Below, piece after piece: positions 43,782-53,780 of a DNA stretch of 64,000 nucleotides. The stretch comes from Spiroplasma poulsonii (GTDB lineage Bacteria; Bacillota_I; Bacilli_A; Mycoplasmatales; Mycoplasmataceae): NCBI RefSeq assembly GCF_009866525.1, contig NZ_CM020866.1, forward strand, positions 436,260 to 500,259. The letters are read 5' to 3'. The notes beneath the pieces were generated by a model, which was not told the origin of the DNA, ran no database searches, and was given only the letters and a program-made list of their open reading frames with translations. The translations under genes and the position numbers were made by a program. The stretch's first letter is position 1. Every line of letters begins with the position of its first letter.

Positions 43782-44660
43782 ATGTCAACGAACATTCATT
43801 GATTTCCTGGCCATATGGCAAAGGCGATTAAGCAAATTGATGAACAAAGTAAATTAATTGATTTGATTATTGAAATTGTTGATAGTCGGATTCCTTTTTC
43901 TTCTGCCAATCCTTTAATTGATAAATTACGAGGTTCAAAGCCAAAACTAATTATTTTAAATAAAAAAGATTTGGCAGATCCAATCGTAAGCAAAGCATGA
44001 CTTAATTATTATGAACAACAACAAATTACTGTCTTACCATTAGATAGTAAACATACTAAAATTAATAAAATTATTGTTGAGAAAATTTATGCTGTTTTAA
44101 GTTCTAAAATTACTCGGGATAAAGCACGAGGTATTAAAACGCCAAAGTTAAAAGTATTAGTAACGGGAATTCCTAATGTTGGTAAATCAACTTTTATTAA
44201 TGCTTTGGTAAACCGTAATTCAGCACGAGTTGGTAATAAACCTGGTGTAACAAAGGGCCAACAATGATTAAAATTAAATGAACAAATTGATTTAATTGAT
44301 ACCCCCGGGATTTTATGACCAAAAATTGAACAGCACCAAGTGGCTCTTAATTTAGCATTTACCCGGGCAATTAAAGAAGATATTTTACCAAAAGAAGATG
44401 TTTGTTTAGCAGCTATTAAATGAATGTATCAACATTACTTTTCATTATTAGCAAAACAATATCATTTATTACCAATTGATCAGTTTGATGTGACCAATGA
44501 AGTTGAATTATTTCATTTATTATTAAGAATGCAACAAAATTGTTTTCACAAAGTTGATGAAGACAATGTCATAAATATTGTAACTGACTTTTTAAATAAA
44601 TTATGAAATAATGAATTTGGATTAGTTTCATTTGAGTTTCCGCCACAAAAGGAAATGTAA
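43782..44660 (+). CDS. rbgA: ribosome biogenesis GTPase RbgA
   Basis: 292 aa circularly permuted GTPase for late 50S assembly. Order: NIHWFPGHMAKAI, G4 LNKKDL, then G1 GIPNVGKST and G3 DTPGI. The C-terminal ANTAR-like helical domain follows. GGAGAAA precedes the ATG. The frame is open with TGA as Trp throughout. Confidence 0.96.
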
Positions 44661-44663
44661 ATT

Positions 44664-45287
44664 ATGAATAGTTTTGAACAAAAAATTTTAGCATCATATT
44701 CATCCACGACAATAATGGCAGGAAAAGATGAAGCAGGACGAGGTTGTTTAGAGGGTCCATTAGTTGTTGGTGCTGTTATTTTACCAAAGGATTACTTTAA
44801 TCCAGCAATTAAAGATAGTAAAAAGTTAACGGTAAAACAACGAACAATGTTAGAAACAGAAATTATGAATGTTGCCATCAGTTATGCAATTGAAACAATG
44901 TCAGTGACAATGGTTGAAACACTTAATCCAAAACAAGCAAGTATTGTTGGGATGCAAAATGCAATTGATAAGTTAACAGTTAAACCAGATTTAATTTTAA
45001 CTGATGCTGAAAAATTAGCGCCATCTTATCATTATCAAGCAATTATTGATGGTGATAATCTTTCACAATCAATTGCGGCAGCTTCAATTTTAGCAAAAGT
45101 AACACGGGATAATCTAATGTTAGAATATGATCAAACATATCCGCAATATGATTTTAAAAATAATAAAGGTTATGGGACTAAAAAACATTTATCTGCTTTA
45201 CAAAAATATGGAATAACAGCAATTCATCGGAAAAGTTATCGACCGGTTCGTGATCTTATTTTAAAAAATAATGTTACTGATAAATAA
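44664..45287 (+). CDS. rnhB: ribonuclease HII
   Basis: 207 aa; cuts RNA in RNA-DNA hybrids and misincorporated ribonucleotides. Metal-binding acidic residues lie in GKDEAGRGCLEGPLVVGAV and LILTDAEKL. It starts 3 bases after rbgA; the rbgA-rnhB-dprA order is common in Firmicutes. Confidence 0.96.
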   Translation: MNSFEQKILASYSSTTIMAGKDEAGRGCLEGPLVVGAVILPKDYFNPAIKDSKKLTVKQRTMLETEIMNVAISYAIETMSVTMVETLNPKQASIVGMQNAIDKLTVKPDLILTDAEKLAPSYHYQAIIDGDNLSQSIAAASILAKVTRDNLMLEYDQTYPQYDFKNNKGYGTKKHLSALQKYGITAIHRKSYRPVRDLILKNNVTDK

Positions 45288-45365
45288 AAATTAAAAAAGT
45301 AAAATTCTTCGTGTTATATTCTTTATGTTAATAAGATACTTATTTATTAATAGAAAGGAAGCAAG

Positions 45366-46103
45366 ATGCGTTGAGTTCTACTTTTTTTTGCATTAAAATA
45401 TGAAGGGGATTGACTTAAAATTTATCAAGCGTTAGAGACAAAAGAAAAAATTGCTTATGAAGATTTAATTGATATTGAAACAAAAATTACTTGTCAGTAT
45501 GTCACAATTATTGATCAAGATTATCCAAAGGCTCTTTGCAATATTTACCGACCACCTTTTGTGTTATTTTATGATGGTGATTTAACGATAGTTAATAATA
45601 AATGCCATAAATTAGCAATTTGTGGTACAACAAAACCAGATGAAACAGGATTATTGATTACTAAAATGTTAACAAAAAAAATTATTAGACGAAAATTAAT
45701 TTTAATTGTAATGCTAGAAAAAGGAATTAATCAATGTGTTATTGAAAATCTTGGGTTCGGTAATGGTGTTCTAATAGTTAAAAAATGACAAGATTATGCG
45801 CACATTTGCAAAAAATATCCAGATGTTAAATTTCAAATTGTTATTTCTGAATCATATGATGGAAATTTAAAGAAAACAAAATATGAACTTTATCGAATTA
45901 TGTCTGGTCTAATGGACGGTGTTATTATTGTTCAATCAACACCTGATGATGATACGCATCGGCTTGTTACGTTAGCAAATCATGATGGCAAAGAAGTCTT
46001 TTGCTTTCCCGAACGAGTTACAATTGCTAATAAGAACAATATTTTTATTAAAAATGGTTCACAACTAATCGAAAGTGTTAATGATATTTTTTGTAAGTTA
46101 TAA
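45366..46103 (+). CDS. DprA/Smf-like protein, divergent
   Basis: 245 aa. MRWVLLFFALKYEGDW then QDYPKALCNIYRPPFVLFYDG resembles the SMF start (YP..L..I.dpP.vLfy.G). The Rossmann core is degenerate: the usual VGSR is replaced by ICGTTKP. The ending (LMDGVIIVQSTPDDDTHRLVTLANHDGKEVFCFPE) corresponds to the DprA AlDQgReV-type end. AAAGGAAG lies upstream. DprA loads RecA on single strands; activity here is doubtful because of the divergence. Confidence 0.78.
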
Positions 46104-46192
46104 TGTTTTGCTATATTTATTAAAATATTTTTAGAATTAAAGATAAAAATTAATTATAAATGAATTGGACAACATATAATTTTAAAATTACC

Positions 46193-46221
46193 TTGCATTA
46201 CTAGCAATAATAAGTTATAGT
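46193..46221 (+). promoter_or_regulatory. promoter of the hpt-guaA riboswitch transcript
   Basis: TTGCAT (46193-46198), 17 bases, TATAGT (46216-46221). It places transcription start near 46228, about 16 bases before the aptamer. The -35 is identical to that of the S10 promoter. Confidence 0.65.
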
Positions 46222-46243
46222 TGTTGTGTGATAAAAATAAAAT

Positions 46244-46410
46244 GCTTATATATGTTAGTGTTATGGACTAACGTTTCTACATCTTACCGTTATTAAGATA
46301 CTATAGGTCATGAAGATTCTTTTGTTTTATTTTCTTGATTTAACAAAAATAATTTGCATAACCTATTTATAATTAACTATAATAGTTTATGCTTTTATTT
46401 TTTTTATTTT
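46244..46410 (+). promoter_or_regulatory. purine (guanine-type) riboswitch with terminator switch
   Basis: Aptamer: P1 GCTTATA (46244-46250) / TATAGGT (46302-46308); P2 GTTAGT/ACTAAC with L2 GTTATGG; J2/3 GTTTCTAC; P3 ATCTTA/TAAGAT with L3 CCGTTAT; J3/1 AC with cytosine at 46301, the position that selects guanine. Platform: terminator arms 46356-46367 / 46381-46392 (11 of 12 pair) and a T tract (46393-46410). ATAGGT at 46303-46308 (P1) is complementary to ACCTAT at 46361-46366 (terminator arm), so ligand binding should free the terminator and switch hpt-guaA off. 2'-deoxyguanosine-type variants are not excluded. Confidence 0.88.
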
Positions 46411-46431
46411 TGTAAAGGAGAATTATTAATT

Positions 46432-46956
46432 GTGCAAATGGAAAAACTAGAATTATACCTTTCTGAAGCTAAGATTCAAGAAGGAATCAAAACTTATGCG
46501 GAAAAAATTAATACCTTATATGCGGGAAAAAAATTATATTGTATTGGTTTAATGAACGGGGCCCTCTTTTTTATGGGTGATTTATTAAAACAACTTAAAA
46601 ATTATATTGTTGTTGATACAATGAGTGTTTCAAGTTATGAAAAAACAAATTCTACCAACAATATTACAATTCATAAAGATATTTCAAAAGATATTACCGG
46701 GCAAGATGTTTTGTTAATTGAAGACTTAATTGATACTGGGCAAACATTATCGGTTGTGATTGAAAAATTACAAGCAAAAAAACCAAATAGTTTGCGAGTG
46801 GTTTGTTTAGCAGATAAAATTGAAATGCATCCTGACTTTAAATATGATTATGATGCTTTATTTAATTTCCCAAATGAATTTGTGGTTGGTTATGGGTTTG
46901 ACTATGATGATCAATATCGTCAGTTACCCGATGTATATATATTTAGAGGTGAATAA
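46432..46956 (+). CDS. hpt: hypoxanthine phosphoribosyltransferase
   Basis: 174 aa; turns hypoxanthine/guanine plus PRPP into IMP/GMP. PRPP motif LLIEDLIDTGQTL and the flap (VDTMSVSSYEKT) are clear. GTG at 46432 lies 11 bases after AAAGGAG (46414-46420) and is my start; the ATG at 46438 is the alternative. The stop abuts guaA with the pattern TAA-ATG. Confidence 0.94.
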   Translation: MQMEKLELYLSEAKIQEGIKTYAEKINTLYAGKKLYCIGLMNGALFFMGDLLKQLKNYIVVDTMSVSSYEKTNSTNNITIHKDISKDITGQDVLLIEDLIDTGQTLSVVIEKLQAKKPNSLRVVCLADKIEMHPDFKYDYDALFNFPNEFVVGYGFDYDDQYRQLPDVYIFRGE

Positions 46957-48495
46957 ATGAAAACAGAAAATAAAATTATTATCTTAGATTTTGGATCACA
47001 ATATACGCAACTAATTGCTCGTCGTATTCGTGACTTAGAAGTATATTGTGAAGTGTGACCATACAATACACCGTTAGAAAAAATTAAAACAACCCCAATG
47101 AAAGGAATTATTTTATCCGGTGGTCCTGCTTCAGTTTATGCAGAGGATGCTTTTTTAATTGATTCAGAGTTACTTCAATTAGATTTACCAATTTTAGGAA
47201 TTTGTTATGGAATGCAGTTAATTAGTCATTTATCTGGTGGAAAAGTGCAACGAGCAGCGAAACAAGAATTTGGTTTTTCAGAATTAGTTATTGATGATCA
47301 CCACGATTTATTTGCTAATGTTCCAGTTAAATCACAAGTCTGGATGAGTCATGCTGATCACATTGAAGTTATGCCAAAAGATTTTGTTCAAATTGCGCAT
47401 AGTGCAAATTCAATTAGTGCAATTAGACATACAACGAAAAAAATTTATGGGTTACAATTTCATTCTGAAGTAACACATACTTTAATTGGTGAACAATTAT
47501 TAAAAAATTTTGTTTTTAAAATTTGCCAATGTGAAGCAGATTGAAAAATTTCAGAATTTATTACTATGTCAACAAGGGAAATTAAAACTAAAGTTGGTAG
47601 TCACAATGTTGTTTTAGCATTATCGGGGGGAGTTGATTCTAGTGTTTGTGCAGTCTTATTGCATCAAGCAATTGGTCAACAGCTAACTTGTATTTTTGTT
47701 GATACGGGGTTATTGCGTCAAGATAGTGGTTGACATGATTTACAAAAATTTCAAAAACAATTTGGTTTAAGCATTCTAAAAATTGATGCTAAAGAAAGAT
47801 TTTTAACAGCATTAAAAGGAGTTACTAATCCAGAACAAAAACGAAAAATTATTGGAAACTTATTTATTGAAATTTTTAATGAAGAAGCACAAAAAATTAA
47901 AAATGTTAAATGATTGGGGCAAGGAACGATTTATCCTGATGTGATTGAATCAGTATCAGTAAAAGGGCCTTCAGCAACAATTAAATCGCATCATAATGTG
48001 GGGGGATTGCCAAAAGATTTACCCTTTCAATTAATTGAACCATTACGCGAGTTATTTAAAGATGAAGTTCGTAAGACTGGTGAAGCGTTAGGAATTGATC
48101 ATCAATTTGTTTACAAGCATCCTTTTCCAGGACCAGGTTTAGCAGTTCGAATTATTGGTGAGATTACATCCGAAAAAGTAACATTACTACAAGCAGCTGA
48201 TCAAATTTTCATTGATGAGTTATATAATTTTGACTTATATGATCAAGTTGCTCAAGCTTTTGTTGTTTTATTGCCCGTTCAATCAGTTGGGGTAATGGGT
48301 GATGTTCGGACATATGGTTATACTGCTGTTATTCGTAGTGTTGATACAACTGATTTTATGACAGCGAATTGAAGTCGGTTACCGTTTGAACTATTAGATA
48401 AAGTTTCATCACGGATTGTTAGTGAGGTTCGTGGTATTAATCGTGTGACTTATGATATTACTTCAAAACCACCCGGCACAATTGAGTGAGAGTAG
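46957..48495 (+). CDS. guaA: GMP synthase (glutamine-hydrolysing)
   Basis: 512 aa; makes GMP from XMP. Glutaminase: [10 protein letters not shown], nucleophile in GICYGMQL, and FHSEV. ATPase: P-loop-like [11 protein letters not shown]-terminal dimerisation part ends PPGTIEWE with TGA as Trp. Co-transcribed with hpt under the riboswitch. Complete and in frame. Confidence 0.97.
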
Positions 48496-48662
48496 CAACC
48501 ATAACAGTGTTTAATAAAATAAAAAAAGGGAGAATTAATCTCACTGCGCTTGATTGTTTTCATAACTGTTAGGGCAAAAAAGATTGAAAGTAGAAAAATA
48601 GGGAATTTCTTCATATAATTGGTTTATTTTGAAAAAAGCTTTATGAAGGATATTACAAGGAC

Positions 48663-48714
48663 GGAATAAAGTAAGTGTTTACTGGATTTTACCAGCAAAC
48701 ACTTACTTTATTCC
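48663..48714. repeat. long perfect hairpin after guaA
   Basis: An 18-bp perfect inverted repeat (48663-48680 / 48697-48714) whose 16-base loop has a nested CTGG/CCAG pair, so the whole folds into a 24-bp interrupted stem. There is no T run on the plus strand, so it is not a typical terminator. It sits in the 300-base space between guaA and a small ORF that holds no other gene. Confidence 0.8.
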
Positions 48715-48799
48715 AACTATTACAAGACAATTAAGAAGAAGATATTTACAAATCATTTTAAAAATGATATTATTTATGTTAAGAATGTTGAGGTATAAA

Positions 48800-48931
48800 A
48801 TGCAAATTAAGATGCTACAAGAATTAAAAATTTTTTTACAAAAAAATAAGTTAATTCTTTTTGATATCTTTAATATTCTACAAATTAACAATATAATGAA
48901 AATTAATAATGCAAAATTTACTAGTTGATAA
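48800..48931 (+). CDS. possible small protein (43 aa)
   Basis: MQIKMLQELKIFLQKNKLILF..., ending NNAKFTSW with TGA read as Trp, then TAA. GAGG is 6 bases upstream and a terminator hairpin overlaps the end. Amphipathic or coiled-coil-like. Very AT-rich DNA makes short ORFs cheap, so this may be a small RNA or nothing. Confidence 0.35.
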
Positions 48932-48952
48932 TGTTTATAAACTAGTTTTTTT
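48920..48952 (+). terminator. terminator before uraA
   Basis: ACTAGTT (48920-48926) pairs with AACTAGT (48940-48946), with T run after it. Confidence 0.65.
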
Positions 48953-48981
48953 ATGCAATTTTAAGAATGAAAGGAGAAAAA

Positions 48982-49066
48982 ATGGAAAAAGAACAAATTA
49001 CGAGCATCGATAATAATGTTAAATTATTATTAGCTCCCCATGAACGCCCAAAAACTTTTTTACAAT
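48982..49066 (+). pseudogene. uraA: uraA 5' fragment
   Basis: ATG with AAGGAGAA upstream; 28 codons (ending HERPKTFLQ) plus T. It continues across the insertions at 59691 (WSILSLQHVFAMFG), where the codon TGA=Trp is restored if one AAT repeat is removed. This is the start of a uracil permease of the NCS2 family. Confidence 0.9.
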
Positions 49067-49553
49067 AGACTTCTTGCGATACCCTTTTTTATTAAAAATA
49101 TTATTATAAAATATAATTTATGAGGACATAAAAATATGAACAATAATAAATTTAATACTCTTAATGATAGAGAATGGTTAAGATTAACAGGAATAAAAAA
49201 ATCCACTTTTAATAAAATGTTAGATATTTTAAAAGTTGCTGAAATAGAAAAATTTAAAAAAGGTGGTAAAACTAATAAATTATCATTAGAAAATAGATTA
49301 TTGATGACTTTATTATATTGACGAGAATATCAGACTTATTTTCATCTTGGTAAAAGTTTTGATATTAGTGAGGCTAATTGTTATCGTAATATTAAGTGAA
49401 TTGAAGATATTTTAATTAAAAACTCTGATTTTCAACAACTTGCTGGTAAAAAAGCACTAATAAATGATTATTTTAATGATAAAACTATTATTATTGATGC
49501 TACCGAAACTCCAATCCAACGCCCAAAAAAAGACAAAAACAATCTTATTCTGG
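49067..49553 (+). mobile_element. IS5-like copy 4, left part
   Basis: Left end of a plus-oriented IS5-like element in uraA, with AAT duplication 49064-49066 (partner 59688-59690). It is cut at TGG 49551-49553 by the SpV1-like element; the right part begins at 59107. Left plus right make 1068 bp, one A more than the standard length because of an extra A near 49098. Confidence 0.93.
49136..49553 (+). pseudogene. IS5-like transposase 5' fragment
   Basis: orfA up to NNLILV-type codons, with TGA as Trp and the A7 slip site kept. The reading frame runs into viral sequence and ends there, so no complete transposase is made from this copy. Confidence 0.85.
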
Positions 49554-49610
49554 TGTATACTGTAAAACTAAACCATAAAAAGTTAAAAGTATTATAACAA
49601 ATTAAAAATA

Positions 49611-49670
49611 AAATACAATAAAAAAGTAAAAAGTAGTATAAAAACTATTTTTTACTTTTTTATTGTATTT
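49611..49670. terminator. bidirectional 27-bp hairpin terminator in element
   Basis: Arms 49611-49637 and 49644-49670 differ at one G-U pair around a 6-base loop. T-rich on both strands. It closes the S1-domain gene on the minus strand and faces the left end of the element. Confidence 0.8.
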
Positions 49671-49677
49671 TACTAAT

Positions 49678-50031
49678 TTATTCATTTTCATTTATTTTAT
49701 TAATATTTTCAATATTGTCTGTTTTATTTTGTTTTTTATTTAAGTTTTGGAATGCTGTTTTTATTTCCTGAATTTCTTTATCATCATTTTTTAATAATTC
49801 AGGGTGACAATTTTTATAACTTAATTTAAGATGTTTTCTAACTATATTAAAATCAAGCACATCAACTTCAATTTCATCACCAATATCAAAAAAATCTTTA
49901 ATATCTTTAACAAAATAATCTGAAACTTCACTAATATGGATTAAACCATCAGCTCTTTCTGCTCTACAAAAAGCACCATAGGGAGTAATATTTGTTATTT
50001 TTACAATAATTTTGTTATTTTTATCATACAT
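49678..50031 (-). CDS. S1-domain RNA-binding protein within the viral element
   Basis: 117 aa. Residues 1-72 are an S1/OB fold (IVKITNITPYGAFCRAE, GLIHISEVSDYFV, GDEIEVDVLDF); the tail is acidic and Lys/Asn-rich. It resembles the YugI/CvfD general-stress type. A GGAGAA site precedes the ATG. It lies between the left element end and IS3-type copy A, in viral orientation, so it is either carried by the virus or captured from the host. I know of no such gene in SpV1. Confidence 0.78.
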   Translation of the reverse strand: MYDKNNKIIVKITNITPYGAFCRAERADGLIHISEVSDYFVKDIKDFFDIGDEIEVDVLDFNIVRKHLKLSYKNCHPELLKNDDKEIQEIKTAFQNLNKKQNKTDNIENINKINENE

Positions 50032-50060
50032 ATATTTTTTCTCCTTTACTAAAATCTAAT

Positions 50061-51275
50061 TGGAATGGCAAGGGTTTTTTGGACAAATTTTATGTAGAGT
50101 AAAGATTTTTATATTCAATTGGTGTTAAATAATTTAATTTGCTGTGAATTCGTACATTATTGTATCAATTAACATAGTCAAATAATTCTAATTTAAATTG
50201 TTCAATATTTTTAAATTTTCTGTTTTTAATTAATTCTGTTTTTAAAATTTTATAGTTTGATTCAGAAACAGCATTATCATAAGGACAGCCTGGTTTACTA
50301 TAAGATTTTGCAACATTGTTTTTAGCTAAAAGATTGTAAATGATATTGTTATTAAATTCGCTGCCTTGATCAGTATGAAATATTTTAATATTATCTAAAG
50401 AAAAACTAAGCTTTTTAAAAGTATTTTCAACTAATTTGGCATCTTTATGAGAACTAACATCATAACCAATAACTTCACGATTAAATAAATCAATTAGAAA
50501 GCACACATAATATCATTTGCTATTGATAGCAACTTGTGTTAAATCACTGACAACAACTTCATGTAGTTTATAATTATTAAATTCTTGATTTAACAAATTA
50601 TGATATTTGTATATAGCGTTTTTGTTACTTTGATGTTTATATTTAAGTTTTGTATAATTGGAAATTAAGTTATATCTTTGCATTATTTTACTAATTTTTA
50701 TTCGTGATAATAAAATATTTTGTTGTGCTAACATAACTTTAATTTTTCTTGTGCCATAATTTTTACGACTTTTTAAGAAAATACTGATAACAGCATTATC
50801 AATAGTATGGTTTGATTTAGGATTATTTGATTTCAATTGATAATAAAACGTTGATCTAGGAACTTTTAGTGTTTTGCATAAATTAGTAATTGCATATTTT
50901 TCTTTGTTGTTTTTAATAATTACTATTTTTTGCCTATTATCAGTGTGGCTTGCTTTAAAATATCATTTTCCATTCGTAATTGTTTAATTTCTTTTCTTAG
51001 ATGAATTAGTTCATTTTCTTCTGGGCTTCGATTATCTTTTGCTTTAAATGAACCAGAATTATTGAATTCATAAATTCATTTTCAAACTGTTGATTTACCG
51101 ACCTGATAGTCACTGGACAATTGTTTTGCTGTTTTACCTGTTTTATAAAGACTAACAATTTGTTGTTTAAATTCATCGGTATAATGATTCTTTGCCATAA
51201 TTACACCTCCATTTATTAATTTAATTATAATCCTTACTCCACATTATTGTTGTCCAATTTATCTTAACCCATCCA
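50061..51275 (-). mobile_element. IS3-type element, copy A
   Basis: 1215 bp, minus orientation. The ends TGGAATGGCAAGGG... and TGGATGGGTTAAG... are imperfect inverted repeats of about 39 bp. AAT duplications at 50058-50060 and 51276-51278. Identical in length to copy B once its IS5-like insert is removed. Confidence 0.88.
50090..51198 (-). CDS. IS3-type (IS150-like) transposase orfA/orfB
   Basis: orfA (51198-50923) is a 91-aa helix-turn-helix protein with a leucine-zipper end; orfB continues in the -1 frame from GGCAAAAAATAG, a typical A-AAA-AAT slip site. The rve core has Asp in VVVSDLTQV, Asp in FHTDQGSEF and Glu in [11 protein letters not shown]. All conserved parts are present; TGA is Trp. 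Confidence 0.87.
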
Positions 51276-51362
51276 AATTATATTATTAAAATGATGAAAA
51301 TAATTTGTTAAACACAAAAATAATTAATAAATTTTATTATTTTTATTATATACATTAACTAA

Positions 51363-51537
51363 TTAATGAACAAATATTTTTTTAAAATATTGTTTTGATG
51401 TAAAATTTTCTAAACAAGGTCTTATTGTAGTATTTAATATATTTAAAACATTTTTTAATCTACTACGAATATTAATCAAAGGTTCATTTGATCCAAATCA
51501 TCGCCTTATATCTCTATTTATTCGTTCAACTAATGCT
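51363..51537 (-). pseudogene. transposase-like C-terminal fragment
   Basis: 57 codons reading ALVERINRDIRRWFGSNEPL and onward to TAA 51363-51365, with TGA as Trp. ERxNRxIRRW is the usual end of an integrase-core transposase. It is cut at its 5' side by IS3-type copy B. It is the best candidate for the transposase of the SpV1-like element itself. Family uncertain. Confidence 0.55.
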
Positions 51538-51630
51538 TGGATGGGTTAAGATAAATTGGACAACAATAATGTGGAGTAAGGATTATAATTAAATTAATAA
51601 ATGGAGGTGTAATTATGGCAAAGAATCATT

Positions 51631-52697
51631 AGACTTCTTGCGATACCCTTTTTTATTAAAATATTATTATAAAATATAATTTATGAGGACATAAAAATAT
51701 GAACAATAATAAATTTAATACTCTTAATGATAGAGAATGGTTAAGATTAACAGGAATAAAAAAATCCACTTTTAATAAAATGTTAGATATTTTAAAAGTT
51801 GCTGAAATAGAAAAATTTAAAAAAGGTGGTAAAACTAATAAATTATCATTAGAAAATAGATTATTGATGACTTTATTATATTGACGAGAATATCAGACTT
51901 ATTTTCATCTTGGTAAAAGTTTTGATATTAGTGAGGCTAATTGTTATCGTAATATTAAGTGAATTGAAGATATTTTAATTAAAAACTCTGATTTTCAACA
52001 ACTTGCTGGTAAAAAAGCACTAATAAATGATTATTTTAATGATAAAACTATTATTATTGATGCTACCGAAACTCCAATCCAACGCCCAAAAAAAGACAAA
52101 AACAATCTTATTCTGGTAAAAAGAAAAAACACACGATCAAAACACAAGTAATTATCGAACAAGAAACCAAAAAAATTATTGCAACAAGTTTTTCGCTCGG
52201 AAAAAAACATGATTATGCTTTATTTAAAGAATCAAAAATCCCAATTTTAAAAAATACCAAATTAATAGTTGATAGTGGTTATCAAGGAATACAAAAAAAT
52301 CACAATAATGTTCTAATACCTACAAAGAAAACAAAGAAAAACCCTTTAAACAAAGAACAAAAGCAATATAATAGACTAGTTTCAAAAATGAGAATTATTA
52401 TTGAAAATATTTTTGCTATTCTTAAAAAATTTAAAATTATTACAGAAAAATATCGTAATCGAAGAAAAAGATTTGGTTTAAGATTTAATTTAATTGCCTC
52501 AATTTATAATTTACAATTATTATATTTAACATAAAATATTTATTTAAAATTAAATAATTTAAATAATAAATTAATTTTTCGTTGTGGAAAAATATTAAAT
52601 TTTTAAATAAAAAACATAATTAATTAAAATTATATTTTTCTATTAGTATCTTTTTTACAAATATTTGCAATTTTTTAACAAGTAATGCAAGAAGTCT
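51631..52697 (+). mobile_element. IS5-like element, copy 5
   Basis: 1067 bp, plus orientation, ATT duplications at 51628-51630 and 52698-52700. Inserted in orfA of IS3-type copy B. Confidence 0.93.
51699..52534 (+). CDS. IS5-like transposase (orfA/orfB, -1 frameshift)
   Basis: Layout as in copy 2 with A7-G slip site kept and complete DDE motifs. Sequence agrees with the commonest version (HLGKSF, KKGGKTNK), so this copy is close to the consensus and may be active. Confidence 0.87.
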
Positions 52698-53780
52698 ATT
52701 ATACCGATGAATTTAAACAACAAATTGTTAGTCTTTATAAAACAGGTAAAACAGCAAAACAATTGTCCAGTGACTATCAGGTCGGTAAATCAACAGTTTG
52801 AAAATGAATTTATGAATTCAATAATTCTGGTTCATTTAAAGCAAAAGATAATCGAAGCCCAGAAGAAAATGAACTAATTCATCTAAGAAAAGAAATTAAA
52901 CAATTACGAATGGAAAATGATATTTTAAAGCAAGCCACACTGATAATAGGCAAAAAATAGTAATTATTAAAAACAACAAAGAAAAATATGCAATTACTAA
53001 TTTATGCAAAACACTAAAAGTTCCTAGATCAACGTTTTATTATCAATTGAAATCAAATAATCCTAAATCAAACCATACTATTGATAATGCTGTTATCAGT
53101 ATTTTCTTAAAAAGTCGTAAAAATTATGGCACAAGAAAAATTAAAGTTATGTTAGCACAACAAAATATTTTATTATCACGAATAAAAATTAGTAAAATAA
53201 TGCAAAGATATAACTTAATTTCCAATTATACAAAACTTAAATATAAACATCAAAGTAACAAAAACGCTATATACAAATATCATAATTTGTTAAATCAAGA
53301 ATTTAATAATTATAAACTACATGAAGTTGTTGTCAGTGATTTAACACAAGTTGCTATCAATAGCAAATGATATTATGTGTGCTTTCTAATTGATTTATTT
53401 AATCGTGAAGTTATTGGTTATGATGTTAGTTCTCATAAAGATGCCAAATTAGTTGAAAATACTTTTAAAAAGCTTAGTTTTTCTTTAGATAATATTAAAA
53501 TATTTCATACTGATCAAGGCAGCGAATTTAATAACAATATCATTTACAATCTTTTAGCTAAAAACAATGTTGCAAAATCTTATAGTAAACCAGGCTGTCC
53601 TTATGATAATGCTGTTTCTGAATCAACCTATAAAATTTTAAAAACAGAATTAATTAAAAACAGAAAATTTAAAAATATTGAACAATTTAAATTAGAATTA
53701 TTTGACTATGTTAATTGATACAATAATGTACGAATTCACAGCAAATTAAATTATTTAACACCAATTGAATATAAAAATCT

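Noticed and set aside
46354-46431. hpt frame open upstream to 46354
   Set aside because: This stretch is the riboswitch terminator; the ribosome site at 46414-46420 points to GTG 46432.
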